DNA of 64,000 nt, from the NCBI GenBank assembly GCA_039621445.1, contig CP154954.1, positions 36,069,703 to 36,133,702 of the forward strand, read 5' to 3'. Positions 1 to 9,390 of this stretch are shown one piece after another. The position numbers were made by a program, and so were the translations under genes. The stretch comes from Euglena gracilis (lineage: Eukaryota > Euglenida > Euglenophyceae > Euglenales). Below the pieces are notes generated by a model. That model searched no databases. It was given only the letters and a program-made list of their open reading frames with translations, and was not told the origin of the DNA. Position 1 is the first letter of the stretch; each line of letters opens with the position of its first letter.

Positions 1-457
1 CATTTAGATGGGTGCGTTCGACCGTTCCGGGGGACATTTACCAGGTCAGCCAAGGTTACAATGTAAAAATGGACCAAAATGGGCCTTACTCCGAGTAACC
101 GAATGGGTGTTCCAGGAGGCCTCCAAAGTCAGGGGACCCGTTGGTTTCATGATTTTTGTGGTTTAATGGTAAGAAAAACATGCAGCGGGAATGTTGGTTG
201 CAAGAAATGAGCACATTTAGATGGGTGCGTTCGACCGTTCCGGGGGACATTTACCAGGTCAGCCAAGGTTACAATGTAAAAATGGACCAAAATGGGCCTT
301 ACTCCGAGTAACCGAATGGGTGTTCCAGGAGGCCTCCAAAGTCAGGGGACCCGTTGGTTTCATGATTGTCGTGGTTTAATGGTAAGAAACACACGCAGCG
401 GGAATGTTGGTTGCAAGAAACCAGCACATTTAGATGGGTGCGTTCGACCGTTCCGGG
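1..457 (+). repeat. Sat-A 213-bp satellite, left block
   Basis: Slightly more than two tandem monomers; the same phrase (catttagatgggtgcgttcg) starts at 1, 214 and 427, giving a 213-bp period. The array is interrupted at 457 by the LTR of element I and resumes at 20485, so this is the left flank of one continuous array. These monomers resemble the diverged type seen after 27.9 kb (GGACCAAAATGGG) more than the uniform core. Confidence 0.95.
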
Positions 458-937
458 TGTGAGTCAGGGGTGCTGAGTGCCCAAAACAACATAACCTAAC
501 CCAACCCAACCTGATGACTCTGCAGTTAGGATTAGGAAAATCTTATTAGGAATTATTAGCAGCTGACCCCATTTGTCTGCACAGGGCTCTGTCTTGTGTT
601 TGTCTGTTTCAAGTTCAAGAATTGAATTATATTGGTGGCAATTATCATTCTTACCTGGACATTTCGTGGTTCATTACATTGGTGCTGGATTTGGAATTGC
701 TGAATTGCTTGTATTGTGCTATTGGTCTTGTGGATTTTTTTATCAAAAAGGAAAGGTGTGAGCCAACCAACCCACCTGTTTTCATCAAAAAAACCCACCA
801 AAAACAAAGAAAATGCAATTTTTGAAACAGGCCGCGAGGGGAATTGAAAACACCCTGGGCAGGGCTAAAGATCCTACGCAACGGGGTGCCGGCCCCGAGG
901 AACTGGAAACCCCAGGGCGGGCACCACGAATACAACA
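458..937 (+). repeat. 5' LTR of element I
   Basis: 480 bp, TGTGAG...ACAACA, matching 20005-20484 with one substitution seen by eye. It should carry the promoter and polyadenylation signal. The first ATG of the gag frame (813) lies inside it, so the transcript start must lie upstream of 813 if that ATG is used. The first 60 bases carry a CCTAACCCAACCC stretch. Confidence 0.95.
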
Positions 938-3900
938 TGGTCGCAGAGGTAGACTGCCCATTTTTGATTCCCCTCCGACATGCGGCTACGAACAAGAAAC
1001 TGAAAAACGACAAGAAACTGCAAAAACTGACGCTGACATGCCTGCTGCCTCAACTGCCATCGCTAGGATGGTGGAGCCGGCGGATGGCTGCCCAGCCCCG
1101 AACCAAACACTGGATGTGCCAACTGCCTTAACCGCCATCGTTAGGGTGGTGGAGCAGGCGGATGGCTTCCCAGCCCTGAACCAAACACTGGAAATGCCAG
1201 CTGCCTTAACCGCCATCGTTAGGGTGGTGGAGCCGGCAGATGGTTTTGCCGCCATGTACCAATCACTGGACAGCAACAGGTGGACTGAAACTGAACAAAA
1301 CGGCACAGACATTACAGTGCCACAGACATGCAATGACAGCCCACGTGTCATTGCCATGGTGCACATGGACCAGGACGACACCGAACAGACCGGTCCAGCA
1401 CCAGATTACACAGAACTGGACGAAAACAACGAACCGTACTTCGACGAACAGGTGTTTGCACCACAAAACTGGTACCAACAGCCAGAAACGGACACTCAGA
1501 ACGACCAAAGCTGGCAAACCGCAACAGCACAGCAACCAGGAACCCAGAGTTTTGCACTGGTGGCGGTACGACAGAGCCCGGAACAACCAGACCGCCTCCA
1601 GGGTGAAACTGAAACTTCGTACCAGGAACCGTCGTACAGCTCGTACGAGATTCCAGAGCCGGAACCACAGAACCAGAACACTGACTGGGACTGGTGGTCA
1701 AACTTTGCGTACGAAACTGGACAGCTGACCCAGGAATTTCAACAGTTCAGACACAACACTGAACAGACGAATCAGCAAACGGCAGAAACACTGCAGCAGC
1801 TGCAACAAACAACGACGGAGTGGGTCAGCGAACTGCACGCAACAGTCAACAGACAGGGTGAAGCACTCATGTCAGAAATAAACGGCAGACACGAAGAACT
1901 GACGACAGTCCTGGCAACAACCCAAGCAAACATGGAACAGGTGACCGTCAACCAGAACAGGCTGTACCAGGAACATTTTAACGGAATGTCACAGCAGATC
2001 ACAGAAATCAGGGAAATGTCTGGCTCACTGGGTGAAAAACTCAGGGAATTTCACAGTTTTCTGCAGATGGCAGGTGGAAACGCACAGAACCATGGTGAAC
2101 ATCTGGTTGGTTTACTACACCGACAGCGAGAAAACGAAAAAACAACTGCAGAACTGCAACAGAGATTGGCTGTGGCAGAAGAACGGGTCGCAGGAATCAC
2201 AGGCGGAGTCCAAACGGTGAACAGCAAAGTGGACGAAACTGTGGCAACAGTGTCCAGAAAAGTTGAAAACCTCAGAGGCGAAATCAGCAGTGTGGTGGAA
2301 AAAATTCAGAAGGACATGGGCAGTGAAATCGGAAATCTGGCAGGACGGGTTCAGCAGCAGGAAACAAAAACGACAACAACCATTCAAAACTGTGATTACC
2401 TGCACAAAAAACTGGTCGAACTGCAGAAAATCCCAGATCAGCAGCAGCAGATTACACAGCTGAACGAGGAAATCGGCAGACTGAAACGACAAGTGGAAAC
2501 CCTGACCTCCAACGAAGAAAAACACAAACAACGCACTGAACGTCTGAACCTGGAGGTCGGCAACCTGGGTCACAGGGTGGACGAAACAGCCCAAACGACT
2601 CAAAAACTGCTGGGTGAACTACAAAAAGGGACCATTAAAACAGGAACACATGACACATCTGAACATGCCAAATGGCTGGAAATGACATCTGCCATTGGCT
2701 CAATGACAACCAGGGTCGGTCAACTGGAAGCAAAACTGGCTGGTCTGACAACAAAAACTGCAGAACGAGAAACACATGACAACGGCATCCGGCAGCATTT
2801 ACATTCTCTGACCACGGAACTGCAAACACAGCAGAAACGGTGGACAGAACAGCTGGTGACCCTGGACAGAAAACTCAGTGCAGTGACAAAAACGACTGAA
2901 AACCTGACCGAAAAACTGGAAAGGCAAAACACCCAGCAAATTACAACCCCCAGCCCTAGCCTGGCTGAAATACCCAAACTTTTTGAAAATCTTTGCATTT
3001 CCTCTCGCCCAGCCTGCACAGGGGCCTTCGGGCCAGAGTCAGGGGCCAGCCCCCTGGCCAGTGGGCCTCCCTCGAGGACCCAGGCTGGACAGCCAGGGGC
3101 AGCCACAACGGCCCAACGGACTGAACAACCCCCCCAGGGGGCAGACAGGGCCGCGGGCCAACGGGGATCGGGGACCCCACAACCCCAGAACCAGCCCCCG
3201 GCAGCCCTGAGGGGCCAACCCACAGGACAACACGGGACGGGGACCCTAGAACCCCAGGCCTGGCCAAAGGGGATGGGGACCCCACAACCCCTGGCCCAGC
3301 CACGGCCAGCCCTGAGGGGCCAGCCCGCAGGAATCCAAGGGACGGGGACCCCAGAACCCCAGGCCTGTCAAACGGGGACGGGGACCCCACAACCCCTGAC
3401 AGGTATGTTCAGCCAGAGCAGCCAGCAGTGGGGGGACGAAACACCACACCCAAAAATGGAAGGAGGAGCTGCAGCACTGGGGACCGTTAACTCGGCTTCC
3501 CTGGTGGGGCAGCTCATCCAGCAAGAACTAAAAACTGCCTTGACACCGTTAATTGCCCAACTGACTCGACAAACAGAACGACCGACTGCAGTCCCGATCA
3601 GCCCAGCACTTACGACAAACCCGACAAGCCCAGCACCACAGCCAACCCAGCCGACTCAACAGCCAGTGACGACACAACAAAACCCACAGTCCCGGACTCG
3701 GGGCTTGTTCATGTGGGCAGACGAAACCGAAACTCAGAACACAGCCATAACAACCTGGGTGGGACCCCAGATGGGGTCTACCCAAACTGCCATCCACCAC
3801 ATAGGAGAGGAAACAGTGGTGGCACCCGTGGCAACGGCCCCGGCAGCATCCTTCGGGCTGCTGCTGGGTCCAGTGGGCGCGGCGATGACAAAAGACCTGG

Positions 3901-5264
3901 TAAGACCAACACTGCAGGGGAATTTCGCAGATTTTGCCGTGAAATTTCCAATGTACCTGCAACGTGTGTCAGCCGGTCAGGGGTCCCTGACCGACGACCT
4001 GAAACTGTCACTGCTGGAGGGCAGCCTGGACAGTGCCAGCAAACTGGAACTACAACGCAGACAGGAACGCGGTGAGAAAATAAAATACCAGGAATTTTGG
4101 AACTGGATGTGCCAGAAATACGGTGGAGACACACAATCAGCCATCAAAGACGAACTGAAAAACCTGAGACCAAAAACGGAAGGAAAACTGACACTGGAAG
4201 CGTGGAGGGAGTTTGAGGCCCATTTCAAACTCCTCTACAGCAGGCTGGAAAATCCATCAGAGGAAGACGCTTACAACCTGGTGGCTGAAAAAATGCCTGA
4301 AACGCAACGCAGAAGCTGCATCAGGGAACAGGACCGCAGAAATCAGGACAGACCGACACTGAAACTGAAGGGGGTCACGAACATTACAAACGTCCCAGAT
4401 GCAACAACGGAAGACGTTCGTGACCTGGTGGCAGCAACAGTGGGCACAGGTGAGAATTTTCAGGTGGCACGAGACGGACAAAACTTCAGGATCCAACTGC
4501 ACAGCAGCAGAGCTGCTGAACTGCTCCTGATGAAAAACGGTTCAACGCTGCTGACTGGACACAAGCCACAATTCACACAGGTACAGGCCAAACTGACTCT
4601 GGACGAACTGTTCCAACGGGTGGAAACCGAACTCAGGTGCCAACAACAGTCAGACTCCCTGGGTAGGGGGTACAACGGCTGGCAGAACCAACCTCGTGAA
4701 AACAGATCACGGTCGATGGACCGCAGGGGTTACGTCAGGGAAGTCAAGGAGGAGGAGAAAACAAAATCCAGAAGTCGGACACCACCTTCCAGATCCCGAC
4801 CCAACTCCCCTGGACCTCGAACCCCAACACCTGAAAAACCCAGACCCCCTTCTCCACGCCAGCAGGTGCCCATGGCAGTTTCAGAACAGCCTGGCCAGGG
4901 ACGGTACACCAACTGGTCAGACTGGGGACAAAACGACTGGGGCAAAGGCAAAGGAAAGGGGAAAGGTCAAAACTGGGGTTCAACCCAAAACTGGAACCAG
5001 AACCAGAACTGGAATCAGAATTACGGCAAAGGCCACGATTCAGGAAAGGGATACAACTCTGGGAAAGGATACGAGTCTGGGAAGGGGAGCGGGAAAGGAA
5101 AAGGCAAAGGGCAGCCACAGCCACAGCCAGCAGCAACGAAAACTGAACCACAGCCGCAGCAAACCAATTCACAGGAGCCAGCCAACCAGCCACAGGGACA
5201 GCCAAAGGCAGAAGCATCTTCCAGCAATCGCTGGCAGCCAGTTCAAAACACAGAACGGAAGTGA
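813..5264 (+). CDS. gag: Gag polyprotein of element I (1483 aa)
   Basis: Structural protein of the retrotransposon particle. The region around residues 76-155 holds three tandem ~27-residue repeats (each with TAI.R.VE.ADG). Residues ~300-705 are heptad-rich, Gln/Glu/Thr-rich and predicted coiled coil. Residues ~730-870 are a Pro/Gly/Thr-rich repeat region (GTGTPQPL-like units). Residues ~1000-1210 resemble a Ty3-type capsid (FADFAVKFPMYLQR, FWNWMCQKYGG). The tail is basic and then Gly-Lys/Asn-Gln-rich (GKGKGKGKG), probably an RNA-binding nucleocapsid substitute, since I see no CCHC knuckle. The ATG at 813 is inside the 5' LTR and the frame runs through the primer site; the ATG at 1038 is a possible alternative start. 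It ends at TGA 5262-5264, after which the same frame stays open into pol. Confidence 0.85.
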   Translation: MQFLKQAARGIENTLGRAKDPTQRGAGPEELETPGRAPRIQHGRRGRLPIFDSPPTCGYEQETEKRQETAKTDADMPAASTAIARMVEPADGCPAPNQTLDVPTALTAIVRVVEQADGFPALNQTLEMPAALTAIVRVVEPADGFAAMYQSLDSNRWTETEQNGTDITVPQTCNDSPRVIAMVHMDQDDTEQTGPAPDYTELDENNEPYFDEQVFAPQNWYQQPETDTQNDQSWQTATAQQPGTQSFALVAVRQSPEQPDRLQGETETSYQEPSYSSYEIPEPEPQNQNTDWDWWSNFAYETGQLTQEFQQFRHNTEQTNQQTAETLQQLQQTTTEWVSELHATVNRQGEALMSEINGRHEELTTVLATTQANMEQVTVNQNRLYQEHFNGMSQQITEIREMSGSLGEKLREFHSFLQMAGGNAQNHGEHLVGLLHRQRENEKTTAELQQRLAVAEERVAGITGGVQTVNSKVDETVATVSRKVENLRGEISSVVEKIQKDMGSEIGNLAGRVQQQETKTTTTIQNCDYLHKKLVELQKIPDQQQQITQLNEEIGRLKRQVETLTSNEEKHKQRTERLNLEVGNLGHRVDETAQTTQKLLGELQKGTIKTGTHDTSEHAKWLEMTSAIGSMTTRVGQLEAKLAGLTTKTAERETHDNGIRQHLHSLTTELQTQQKRWTEQLVTLDRKLSAVTKTTENLTEKLERQNTQQITTPSPSLAEIPKLFENLCISSRPACTGAFGPESGASPLASGPPSRTQAGQPGAATTAQRTEQPPQGADRAAGQRGSGTPQPQNQPPAALRGQPTGQHGTGTLEPQAWPKGMGTPQPLAQPRPALRGQPAGIQGTGTPEPQACQTGTGTPQPLTGMFSQSSQQWGDETPHPKMEGGAAALGTVNSASLVGQLIQQELKTALTPLIAQLTRQTERPTAVPISPALTTNPTSPAPQPTQPTQQPVTTQQNPQSRTRGLFMWADETETQNTAITTWVGPQMGSTQTAIHHIGEETVVAPVATAPAASFGLLLGPVGAAMTKDLVRPTLQGNFADFAVKFPMYLQRVSAGQGSLTDDLKLSLLEGSLDSASKLELQRRQERGEKIKYQEFWNWMCQKYGGDTQSAIKDELKNLRPKTEGKLTLEAWREFEAHFKLLYSRLENPSEEDAYNLVAEKMPETQRRSCIREQDRRNQDRPTLKLKGVTNITNVPDATTEDVRDLVAATVGTGENFQVARDGQNFRIQLHSSRAAELLLMKNGSTLLTGHKPQFTQVQAKLTLDELFQRVETELRCQQQSDSLGRGYNGWQNQPRENRSRSMDRRGYVREVKEEEKTKSRSRTPPSRSRPNSPGPRTPTPEKPRPPSPRQQVPMAVSEQPGQGRYTNWSDWGQNDWGKGKGKGKGQNWGSTQNWNQNQNWNQNYGKGHDSGKGYNSGKGYESGKGSGKGKGKGQPQPQPAATKTEPQPQQTNSQEPANQPQGQPKAEASSSNRWQPVQNTERK
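938..949 (+). promoter_or_regulatory. Primer-binding site of element I
   Basis: TGGTCGCAGAGG directly follows the terminal CA of the 5' LTR, the normal position for the minus-strand primer site. It is complementary to a tRNA 3' end CCTCTGCGACCA. Eukaryotic initiator tRNA-Met commonly ends CCTCTGCTACCA, which differs at one base. The same 12-mer occurs in element II, which supports a real host tRNA with this end. Confidence 0.85.
5262..5264 (+). other. In-frame TGA between gag and pol (possible readthrough stop)
   Basis: The gag frame (position divisible by 3) stays open after this TGA from 5265 to the nested insertion at 5583. When the 7052 inserted bases (element II plus duplicated CTTTG) are discounted, the same frame continues from 12636 to the stop at 14471-14473. 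Gag and the methyltransferase-protease protein are thus in one frame separated by a single TGA (context AAG TGA AGG). Stop readthrough is an established gag-pol strategy in some retroviruses; use here is inference. Confidence 0.6.
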
Positions 5265-5583
5265 AGGGGCTGCGGCCTGAGGGTAGGGGACGAGAGGGGC
5301 GACTCTCTGCAGACACAACCGAAACAACCAAACAAAACAAGGGAACCAGGTCCAGAGCCGCAGCGGTCATACACACTGGGTAAGGGAGGTAAGAAAAAAC
5401 CCCAAAAGAAAAACATCCTGACAAAAAAACGACTCCACAGCCCAGAACCGAAAAGGGAACAGGTCAGCTGCAGGTTCGGCAGAGCAGCTTCACGGTGGGT
5501 GTCTGAAAACTACCACGTGAAGGAAGAAAAAATGACAGAAATTATCTCACACTTCGGGGTCCAGCCCCAGCTGGATGCCTTTG
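5265..5583 (+). pseudogene. N-terminal part of element I Pol, cut by the nested element
   Basis: Open, in frame with gag, from just after the TGA to the insertion point. It is a basic, Gln/Thr-rich linker ending in a stretch (about 5499-5583) that begins the Dam-like methyltransferase: the hydrophobic-Asp-Ala-Phe of its AdoMet-binding motif I falls exactly at 5570-5583, where element II interrupts it. Past 5583 the frame runs 185 bases into the LTR of element II and stops near 5768, so this copy can no longer make an intact methyltransferase-protease protein. The other part is at 12636-14473. Confidence 0.75.
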
Positions 5584-5774
5584 TGGACGTCTCAGAATAT
5601 TCTTTTGTTTTTATTGAAATCCTCGGATTCCCAATTTTTCTTGATATCCCAATTGTCCCCAAAGACGTAACACAATCAATGTTGAGACATAACCAGAGCC
5701 AGCAGTCTGCACAGGAGGAAAGGTTCGAATTAGGAATACAAAGTTCGGTTCAGGCGGTTAGTAAATAGTCCGCA
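5584..5774 (-). repeat. 3' LTR of element II
   Basis: 191 bp, same sequence as 12440-12630. TG...CA ends, bounded on the left by target duplication CTTTG (5579-5583). It is short for a Ty3 LTR. Confidence 0.95.
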
Positions 5775-5784
5775 CACGCCCCCC
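5775..5784 (-). other. Polypurine-like tract of element II
   Basis: On the minus strand the bases just before the 3' LTR read GGGGGGCGTG. The run of six G and the position fit a plus-strand primer, although it is not a perfect purine tract. Confidence 0.5.
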
Positions 5785-6060
5785 ATGCCGGAGGACGCGG
5801 CGCCACAGGCACAGGACGAAACGGCATCACACCACAAACAAAATGGCTTTACTATGGTTCAAGCACGAATGAATGGTGTTCAACACGAATTGTCCACAAA
5901 AAAGGTTCAGAACGACAAATGTCAACACAAAGGAAGGTAAAAGAGGTTACTTCCGACGTTCACCGTGGTCCCTTCACTTCGTGGTTGGCTTGCCATTCAA
6001 AAGTAACACAAACCTGGGCGAAACTCCTCGCATCAATGGCAGGTTTGTGACTGAAAGCCT

Positions 6061-9000
6061 TCAAACGTTAGACAACAATCCACCCATGGCGAGGCGGGTT
6101 GGTGTCTCCTGACCCGAAAAACCATCCAAAAGGCCCCCTGGGGGGCTTGACTTTCCTCCCGCGTGACTGAAAGCACGATCAAAACATTTGGGGGGAGGCC
6201 AGGCTGTCTCTTGAGATGCCAACCCCCATTCGCATTCTGAAACGTCGCAAAACATTCTGAGCGCCTGGCGTAGGATCGATTGTAAATTGTGATCCACACA
6301 ATAATTCTTGAAAACCTCATTCATTCTGCCTCCTGGTTGCACAAAGGAAGCCACAGGCTCCCATGTACTGCTGCTTGCCGGAAAATTCTCCCACCAAACC
6401 AAAAATTTCCATCCCCCTTGGTACTTGTGCTTCAAAATCTTGTAAACATTGTAAAAACCCAATTGTGCTTGTTCTTCTTCTGACATCTGAAGGCGGTGGT
6501 CCCCTCCCTGGTCTGGCATGGGGGTGTCACCCTCCACTGGGTCTCCCACAACCACATCACCGGTCAAAAGGTCTGGGTCTTCTTCCAAAAGGCTTTCTTC
6601 ATGCAAAGCAACCTCCCACCTTTTGCACAAACCCAAAGAGACATCAATGACCCCTCCCAAAGATGGACTGCTTGCAATTTGCACTGAATTGAACCTCGAT
6701 TTGAGAACCCGAAAAGGTCCTTGCCAGGGGGGGGAAAGCTTGGGCCATGATTTGTTTGGCCATCTTTTGTTGTGCACCAAAACATAGTCATCTTCTTCAA
6801 TTTTTGCTGGTACCCTCCCTTTGTTGGCACTCTCAAAATCCTTTTTCCTCAATTCTTTCAATCTCTGGGAAGCTCTTTCTTGAATTTCCATCTGGGTCAA
6901 AAGCCAAGAATGGGTTTCTGGATTTGTCACCGGTTCTGGGGGTAATTCCAACCTCCAAGCTGGTCTGCCCAAAAACATTTCATGGGGTGACAACATTGTT
7001 GTGGGGGAAATCTGCGAATTCATCAAAAATGTGCAATACGGGATCAGCTGCACCCAATTTTTGTCCTTGGAAGACAGACTCAATGCTCGCATATTCTGCA
7101 AGAACATTTTATTGACATTTTCAACCAAACCGTTTGATCGGGGGTTCCGGGGCAGAGAAAACGATAATTTCACGTCGAGAGCTTTCAGGGCTGTCTGGTA
7201 AAAACCACTGGGCTGTCTGAATCGCACGTCGTTGTCAGACCTCACAACAGACGGTTTTCCAAAAACAGAAATCCACCGGTCCAAAATAAGCCTCAAAACA
7301 CCTTCTCCGGTTACCGTTTTCTGTGTGGGGATGAATTGGCAAAAATGGGACAAATTGTCGACCAAAGTCAGCACATAGTCAAAACCATTGTAGGGGTCCA
7401 TTTGCACAAAATCCAAACACAAAACTTCATTGCTCACTGTTGGAATCGGTAAAGAACCCACCTTTCCACGGTCACTGGGGCGGTTTTGTTTTGAAAGGGT
7501 GCAAATTTCACATGTCATCACAATGGCCCTGCAAATTTCCAACATGTCTTTCTTGGAAACCTTGGACTGAAAATGGCTCAAAAAGAACAACAAAGTCCTT
7601 TCAGCACCAACATGGTTGCTTGCCTTGTGACATTCATCCAAACAAACCTTCAACAAATGAGATGGAACAACCAATTTTCCTTCACAATACATGGCCTTGG
7701 CAGATCTGAACCAAAACTCATTGTCAATGAAACAGGGTTTTGAAACCTCCACTTTTTCCCAAAAATCCTTCAGCTCTGAATTCAAATAATCCTTTTCTGA
7801 CACTTGCACTCTGTGGGACAAACTGAAAATCTTCTGCAAAAACAGGTCAAGCTGCACATCCATTTTCTGAAAAGCGTTCCTTGCTTCTTCCTCAAAATGA
7901 ATTTCAAATTTGTTCTCAAAATCAGCACGAGACAAAAAATCACACAATTCATTTTTGCAACCTGCCACATGAACGATATTCAGTTTGAACTGGTGCAAAA
8001 ACACATACATCCTTCTCAATCTTTTGTTGAGGGGGGGTTCACCCTTCAGGAAAGAGGTGGCTGCCTCATTGTCTGTCATCCACACAATTGGCAGATTTTG
8101 CAAAATCCTTGTTTGTGAAGCAATGGTCAGCACACCACTCAAAATTTCCTTTTCCCAGGTAGTGTATTTTTTTCTTGCCTCACTCCATTTCCAGTTGTAG
8201 TGGCCCAGGGGCACCAACCTCATTTCACTGGGGTAGTTGTTTTTCAGGGTCCCATCCACCTTCACACCACTTGTTCGAAAATTCTCAGGAATTTGTGTTT
8301 GTTGGAGGGTTTGCCACTGAAACAATGCTGAACCACCTCCCAAATCCGAACTGTCAGTCACCAAAACAATCTCTCCTGAACTCCTGGGGGTACCCAAAAC
8401 ATCAAGAGAAGACAATTTCCTTTTCAATGCATTCAAACAACTCTCCTCCTTTTCAGTCCACCTCCATTTCACATTCTTTTTCAGCAGATCTGTGAGCGGG
8501 GCTGAGTCAAAAGTAAAACCTTTCACGTGTCTGCGGTAGAAATTCATGGCTCCCAAAATTCGCCTCAAATCCCTTTGATTCTGAACTCGAAAACTCAGAA
8601 TTGGTTCAATGTTTCTTTTGTTTGCCTGCCACATTCCCCATCCCAACGAGAAACCCAAATAGTCAATGGACTGATTCAGAAAGGAACATTTGCTCAATTT
8701 TATTCTCACTTGGTTCTTTCTGCAAACTTCAAACCACTTTTCCAAAAGATACAAATGATCCTCCTCAGAGTTTGCACCAACCCCTGTGTCATCAAAAAAA
8801 GAAGCCAGGTGTCCATCCTTCAAAATCTCTCTCACCCTCAAATCCGTTTTGCATTGGGAGGTTAGAATTTCCATCAGCTCCTGAAAAATACCCGGTGCAT
8901 TACTTAGGCCAAACATCATCCTTTTGGGACGAAAACACCTCCCAGAAGGAATGCAAAATGCAGACAAATTTGCTGCTCTTTTTGTGATTGGGATTTGCCA

Positions 9001-9390
9001 ATACCCACTCCTCATGTCCAGGGTACTTTTCCAGCGACATTTGGCCAAACTTTCAATCAAAACCTCCATGCTTGGCAAATAACCTGCATGTGCCTTGCTT
9101 CTGGCATTCAATTTTCCATAATGGATGACCATCCTTCTGGTACTTGACCCTTTTTTGTCCACCAAAAATGTGGGGCTGCACACCTGGGGGATTTCACCAA
9201 CTGGGAATTGCTCAATCAACCCTGACTTTAGCAATTCTTCACACTGAAGGTCAATTTCTTTTTCATCCTCCTGGGGCATGGGCCAACACTTTTGCCTTAG
9301 GGGTTTACCTTCCCATTCAGGCTTTAGCTCAATGTCCATCAAAACTGGCAGTGGGGACTCGAGAAATTGTGGGCAATGGTCCAAAAACAT
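6061..9390 (-). CDS. pol: RT-RNase H-integrase-chromodomain of element II (1109 aa frame)
   Basis: Replication and integration enzymes of element II. RT occupies about residues 20-310, with the active site FFDD (near residue 197, around 8800) in place of the usual Y-x-DD, and LDMRSGYWQIP. RNase H follows (LVTDSSD near 344, WEKEILSG, WMTDNEA). Integrase has an HHCC zinc-binding region (HKASNHVGA...CEIC, about 590-640) and a DDE core (CLDFVQMD, RSDNDVR, GLVENVNK; about 655-830). A C-terminal chromodomain (about 970-1030; YQGGWKFLVWWENF, STWEP) classifies it as a chromovirus and probably directs insertion to modified histones. The frame overlaps the protease frame by 62 bases and is one base ahead of it, so it may be reached by +1 frameshift; the annotated start is only the first possible one. 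No internal stop: plausibly functional. Confidence 0.9.
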   Translation of the reverse strand: MFLDHCPQFLESPLPVLMDIELKPEWEGKPLRQKCWPMPQEDEKEIDLQCEELLKSGLIEQFPVGEIPQVCSPTFLVDKKGSSTRRMVIHYGKLNARSKAHAGYLPSMEVLIESLAKCRWKSTLDMRSGYWQIPITKRAANLSAFCIPSGRCFRPKRMMFGLSNAPGIFQELMEILTSQCKTDLRVREILKDGHLASFFDDTGVGANSEEDHLYLLEKWFEVCRKNQVRIKLSKCSFLNQSIDYLGFSLGWGMWQANKRNIEPILSFRVQNQRDLRRILGAMNFYRRHVKGFTFDSAPLTDLLKKNVKWRWTEKEESCLNALKRKLSSLDVLGTPRSSGEIVLVTDSSDLGGGSALFQWQTLQQTQIPENFRTSGVKVDGTLKNNYPSEMRLVPLGHYNWKWSEARKKYTTWEKEILSGVLTIASQTRILQNLPIVWMTDNEAATSFLKGEPPLNKRLRRMYVFLHQFKLNIVHVAGCKNELCDFLSRADFENKFEIHFEEEARNAFQKMDVQLDLFLQKIFSLSHRVQVSEKDYLNSELKDFWEKVEVSKPCFIDNEFWFRSAKAMYCEGKLVVPSHLLKVCLDECHKASNHVGAERTLLFFLSHFQSKVSKKDMLEICRAIVMTCEICTLSKQNRPSDRGKVGSLPIPTVSNEVLCLDFVQMDPYNGFDYVLTLVDNLSHFCQFIPTQKTVTGEGVLRLILDRWISVFGKPSVVRSDNDVRFRQPSGFYQTALKALDVKLSFSLPRNPRSNGLVENVNKMFLQNMRALSLSSKDKNWVQLIPYCTFLMNSQISPTTMLSPHEMFLGRPAWRLELPPEPVTNPETHSWLLTQMEIQERASQRLKELRKKDFESANKGRVPAKIEEDDYVLVHNKRWPNKSWPKLSPPWQGPFRVLKSRFNSVQIASSPSLGGVIDVSLGLCKRWEVALHEESLLEEDPDLLTGDVVVGDPVEGDTPMPDQGGDHRLQMSEEEQAQLGFYNVYKILKHKYQGGWKFLVWWENFPASSSTWEPVASFVQPGGRMNEVFKNYCVDHNLQSILRQALRMFCDVSECEWGLASQETAWPPPKCFDRAFSHAGGKSSPPGGLLDGFSGQETPTRLAMGGLLSNV

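Noticed and set aside
458-520. CCTAACCCAACCC in the element I LTR as a telomere-derived sequence
   Set aside because: Only about 20 bases of loose similarity; no tandem array.
651-4951. Minus-strand frames opposite element I Gag (for example 2720-3223, 4744-5424)
   Set aside because: Antisense shadows of a biased coding sequence; no motif or start context.
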